A stretch of DNA of 64,000 nt from Alopecurus myosuroides. Lineage: Eukaryota; Streptophyta; Magnoliopsida; Poales; Poaceae. The translations under genes were made by a program, and so were the position numbers. The stretch is taken from the NCBI GenBank assembly GCA_028641055.1, contig CM054060.1, forward strand, positions 317,553,344 to 317,617,343, given 5' to 3'. Of the stretch, positions 62,487 through 64,000 are shown piece after piece; the stretch's first letter is position 1; every line of letters begins with the position of its first letter. The notes beneath the pieces are model-generated. The model made no database searches, was not told where the DNA came from, and was given only the letters and a program-made list of their open reading frames with translations.

Positions 62487-63345
62487 GGGCTAGGTGGCCG
62501 CGGATAGCCGCCGGCGTCGCCGCGCGGTTGCGGTGGCGCCACGGATGGCCTGCCGTACCGCGTAACGAACGCGATTAGAACACCGCACGAATCTCCAAGC
62601 GGTACGCGGGGGGTTAACTGGGTTGGGCTGGCGCGCGCGTAGGCTTAGCGGGCTGGGCTCGACTATCTGCTGCGCGCGCTGCAGTTTTGTGCGTTTTTTA
62701 TTTTTCCTTTCTGTTTTTTTTGTAGCTTTGCTTTTGGATAAAAAAGATAGGTTTTTGTTGATAGAAAAATTTGGAAAAATTTGGATAAGCTCCTTAGTTG
62801 AAATGCAACCACTTGGAAGTTTTGGCTTTCCAAATTTCAAATGTTTGCTTGCTGTTTAAAAATTAAACCCAATTTAATTGAATTTTGCAATAATAATTAA
62901 TATTAGAAAATAAAGCCATTTTCAATAGGGTTTCCCCTAGGGTTTAGAATGTTTTAAGGAATTCCAATTAGTGGTGTACTTCAAGGATTCAAAAGATTAA
63001 TGATTTGAGATTTGGTTTGAGTTGGAAAATGATTTGGAAAATAATGGATTAATTTGGTTAATTGAATTAAGCAACAATTTAAGAGTTGATCCAATAAGAA
63101 AATAATTTGGAAGCATTTGATGTTTTTGATTTGCAAATCTTTATTTGAAAGATTGTAACAGACAAGTGTGAAAACAATGTTGATTAAGTTTGACTTTTAT
63201 TATGAAAACAATGCAAACAGAAATCAATATGGGAATGATGACATGATGCATTGCTTAAATAAAACAAAAGGTGAAACAACTAGGGGTTTTCATACTTGGA
63301 TGTTACAAAACGCCCCCCCTTGAAGGAATCGCGCCCCGAGATTCC

Positions 63346-64000
63346 TTACTGAGATGTGAAAAGGTCCGGATACTTCTTGCGAAGATCCTCTTCGGTCTCC
63401 CACGTTGCCTCTTTATCGGAATGATGCGACCATTGGACTTTCAAGAACTTGGTGCTCTTGTTGCGAGTCTTACGCTCGGTCTCATCGAGAATACGAATAG
63501 GGTGCTCCTCATAAGATAGATCATCTTGCAGTTCGATGGAATCATGATCAACTGCACGATCTGGATCTTTGAAACACTTCTTGAGCTGTGACACGTGGAA
63601 CACATCGTGCACCTTGGATAGCTTTTCTGGAAGTTCAAGACGATAAGCATTTTCTGCACGCCTTGAGAGGATGTTGAAAGGACCAATGTATCTTGGTGCC
63701 AGCTTTCCTTTCACACCAAAACGATGAGTGCCTCTGAGGGGAGTTACACGGAGATATGCCTTATCACCAGGTGCATAGATCATATCCCTGTGCTTGCTAT
63801 CATAATAGCTCTTCTGACGAGACTGAGCAATCCTGAGATTGTCACGAATGATACGAACTTTCTCCTCGGCTTCCTTAACAATGTCAGGGCCTAGGAGTGA
63901 ACGTTCACCAGCTCCAGACCAATTGATTGGACTCCTGCATCTGCGACCATACAGTGCCTCAAATGGTGCCATGCCTAGGCTTGCCTGGTAGCTGTTGTTG
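63346..64000 (-). CDS. K2 pol C-terminal part: integrase end and chromodomain
   Basis: An open minus-strand frame enters from beyond 64000 and stops at 63346. It begins within the integrase (NNSYQASLGMAPFEALYGRR block at 63999-63940), continues through the GPFNIL/VFHVSQLKK C-terminal region (about 63690-63580), and ends with a chromodomain (EEHPIRILDETERK to ATWETEEDLRKKYP, 63515-63360). Chromodomains of Tekay-type chromoviruses are thought to steer integration to heterochromatin. No stop or frameshift occurs in the visible 218 codons. The Met at 63972 is not the real start, because the frame is open to the window edge. Confidence 0.88.
   Translation of the reverse strand, partial: NNSYQASLGMAPFEALYGRRCRSPINWSGAGERSLLGPDIVKEAEEKVRIIRDNLRIAQSRQKSYYDSKHRDMIYAPGDKAYLRVTPLRGTHRFGVKGKLAPRYIGPFNILSRRAENAYRLELPEKLSKVHDVFHVSQLKKCFKDPDRAVDHDSIELQDDLSYEEHPIRILDETERKTRNKSTKFLKVQWSHHSDKEATWETEEDLRKKYPDLFTSQ

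Larger units (their letters stand above)
58841..63307 (-). repeat. K2 3' LTR (4467 bp)
   Basis: The plus strand runs TGTCGCACCC to GGATGTTACA. It is homologous to K1 throughout but clearly diverged, so they come from different insertions. A GC-rich block (about 61850-62680) and AT-rich blocks alternate in the same order in both. Short frames inside (59320-59670, 61805-62203) are not supported as genes. Confidence 0.9.
58841..64000 (-). mobile_element. K2: Tekay-like chromovirus, 3' part, minus strand, runs off window
   Basis: A 4467-bp LTR (58841-63307) is preceded on the minus strand by a purine tract (AAGGGGGGGCG, about 63310-63321) and the integrase/chromodomain end of pol. The chromodomain and long LTRs fit the Tekay/Del lineage. 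The rest of the element lies beyond 64000. The left flank is AGTAT (58836-58840); the partner duplication is outside the window. Confidence 0.9.

Overview
The window is plant nuclear DNA, almost certainly from a large Triticeae-type grass genome (wheat, barley, Aegilops or a relative). The evidence is one LTR retrotransposon nested inside another over most of its length, a Copia LTR of the Angela/BARE/WIS type, an Athila-type Gypsy element with a tRNA-Asp-like primer site, Tat-type Gypsy elements with an antisense gene, and chromoviruses with 4.5 kb LTRs, around a small island of host genes with introns. I found no bacterial-type operon, CRISPR array or rRNA gene. Labels used below: C1, A1, N1, T1, S1, K1, T2, K2 for the transposable elements.

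Layout. 1-6913: C1, a decayed Copia element whose 5' LTR is cut by the window edge. 6914-6966 and 37398-37806: two halves of a PIF/Harbinger-type transposase pseudogene. 6967-37397: A1, an Athila-like Gypsy element (LTRs of 1530 and 1531 bp, target duplication CTATG) that split this pseudogene. A1 carries two younger insertions: N1 at 13174-23928 (gag-only Copia-like element, LTRs about 2.48 kb, duplication CTCGT) within the end of its integrase, and T1 at 25718-35572 (Tat-like Gypsy element on the minus strand, LTRs 560 bp, duplication ATGAG) within its 3' spacer. 37807-43624: S1, a solo Copia LTR, itself split by K1 (38919-43400), a 4.48 kb solo LTR of a chromovirus with duplication AAGCG.

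44585-51921 is the one clearly intact host gene: 13 exons, 433 residues, the plant homologue of TTC5 (tetratricopeptide repeat protein 5 with a C-terminal OB fold). 52587-53528 is a PPR gene with a frameshift and a large internal deletion. 54561-55107 is an intronless, frameshifted lysyl-tRNA synthetase fragment on the minus strand. 55108-58330 is T2, a decayed Tat-like Gypsy element related to T1. 58349-58552 is a scrap of Athila-type protease. 58841-64000 is K2, the 3' LTR and integrase/chromodomain end of a minus-strand chromovirus of the same family as K1.

How the parts relate. LTR divergence counted by eye gives the same order as the nesting: C1 about 6%, A1 about 2.5%, T1 8 of 560 sites (1.4%), N1 about 0.8%. 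T1 and N1 look non-autonomous. T1 keeps gag, protease and reverse transcriptase in one frame but has lost RNase H and integrase, and carries on the opposite strand a six-exon gene with its own TATA box. N1 has only gag followed by 3.4 kb of T-rich, repeat-bearing DNA. The most interesting items are T1 with its convergent spliced gene and a gag frame that runs from the LTR through the primer-binding site, N1's palindromic promoter, and a tRNA-like segment inside the chromovirus LTRs.
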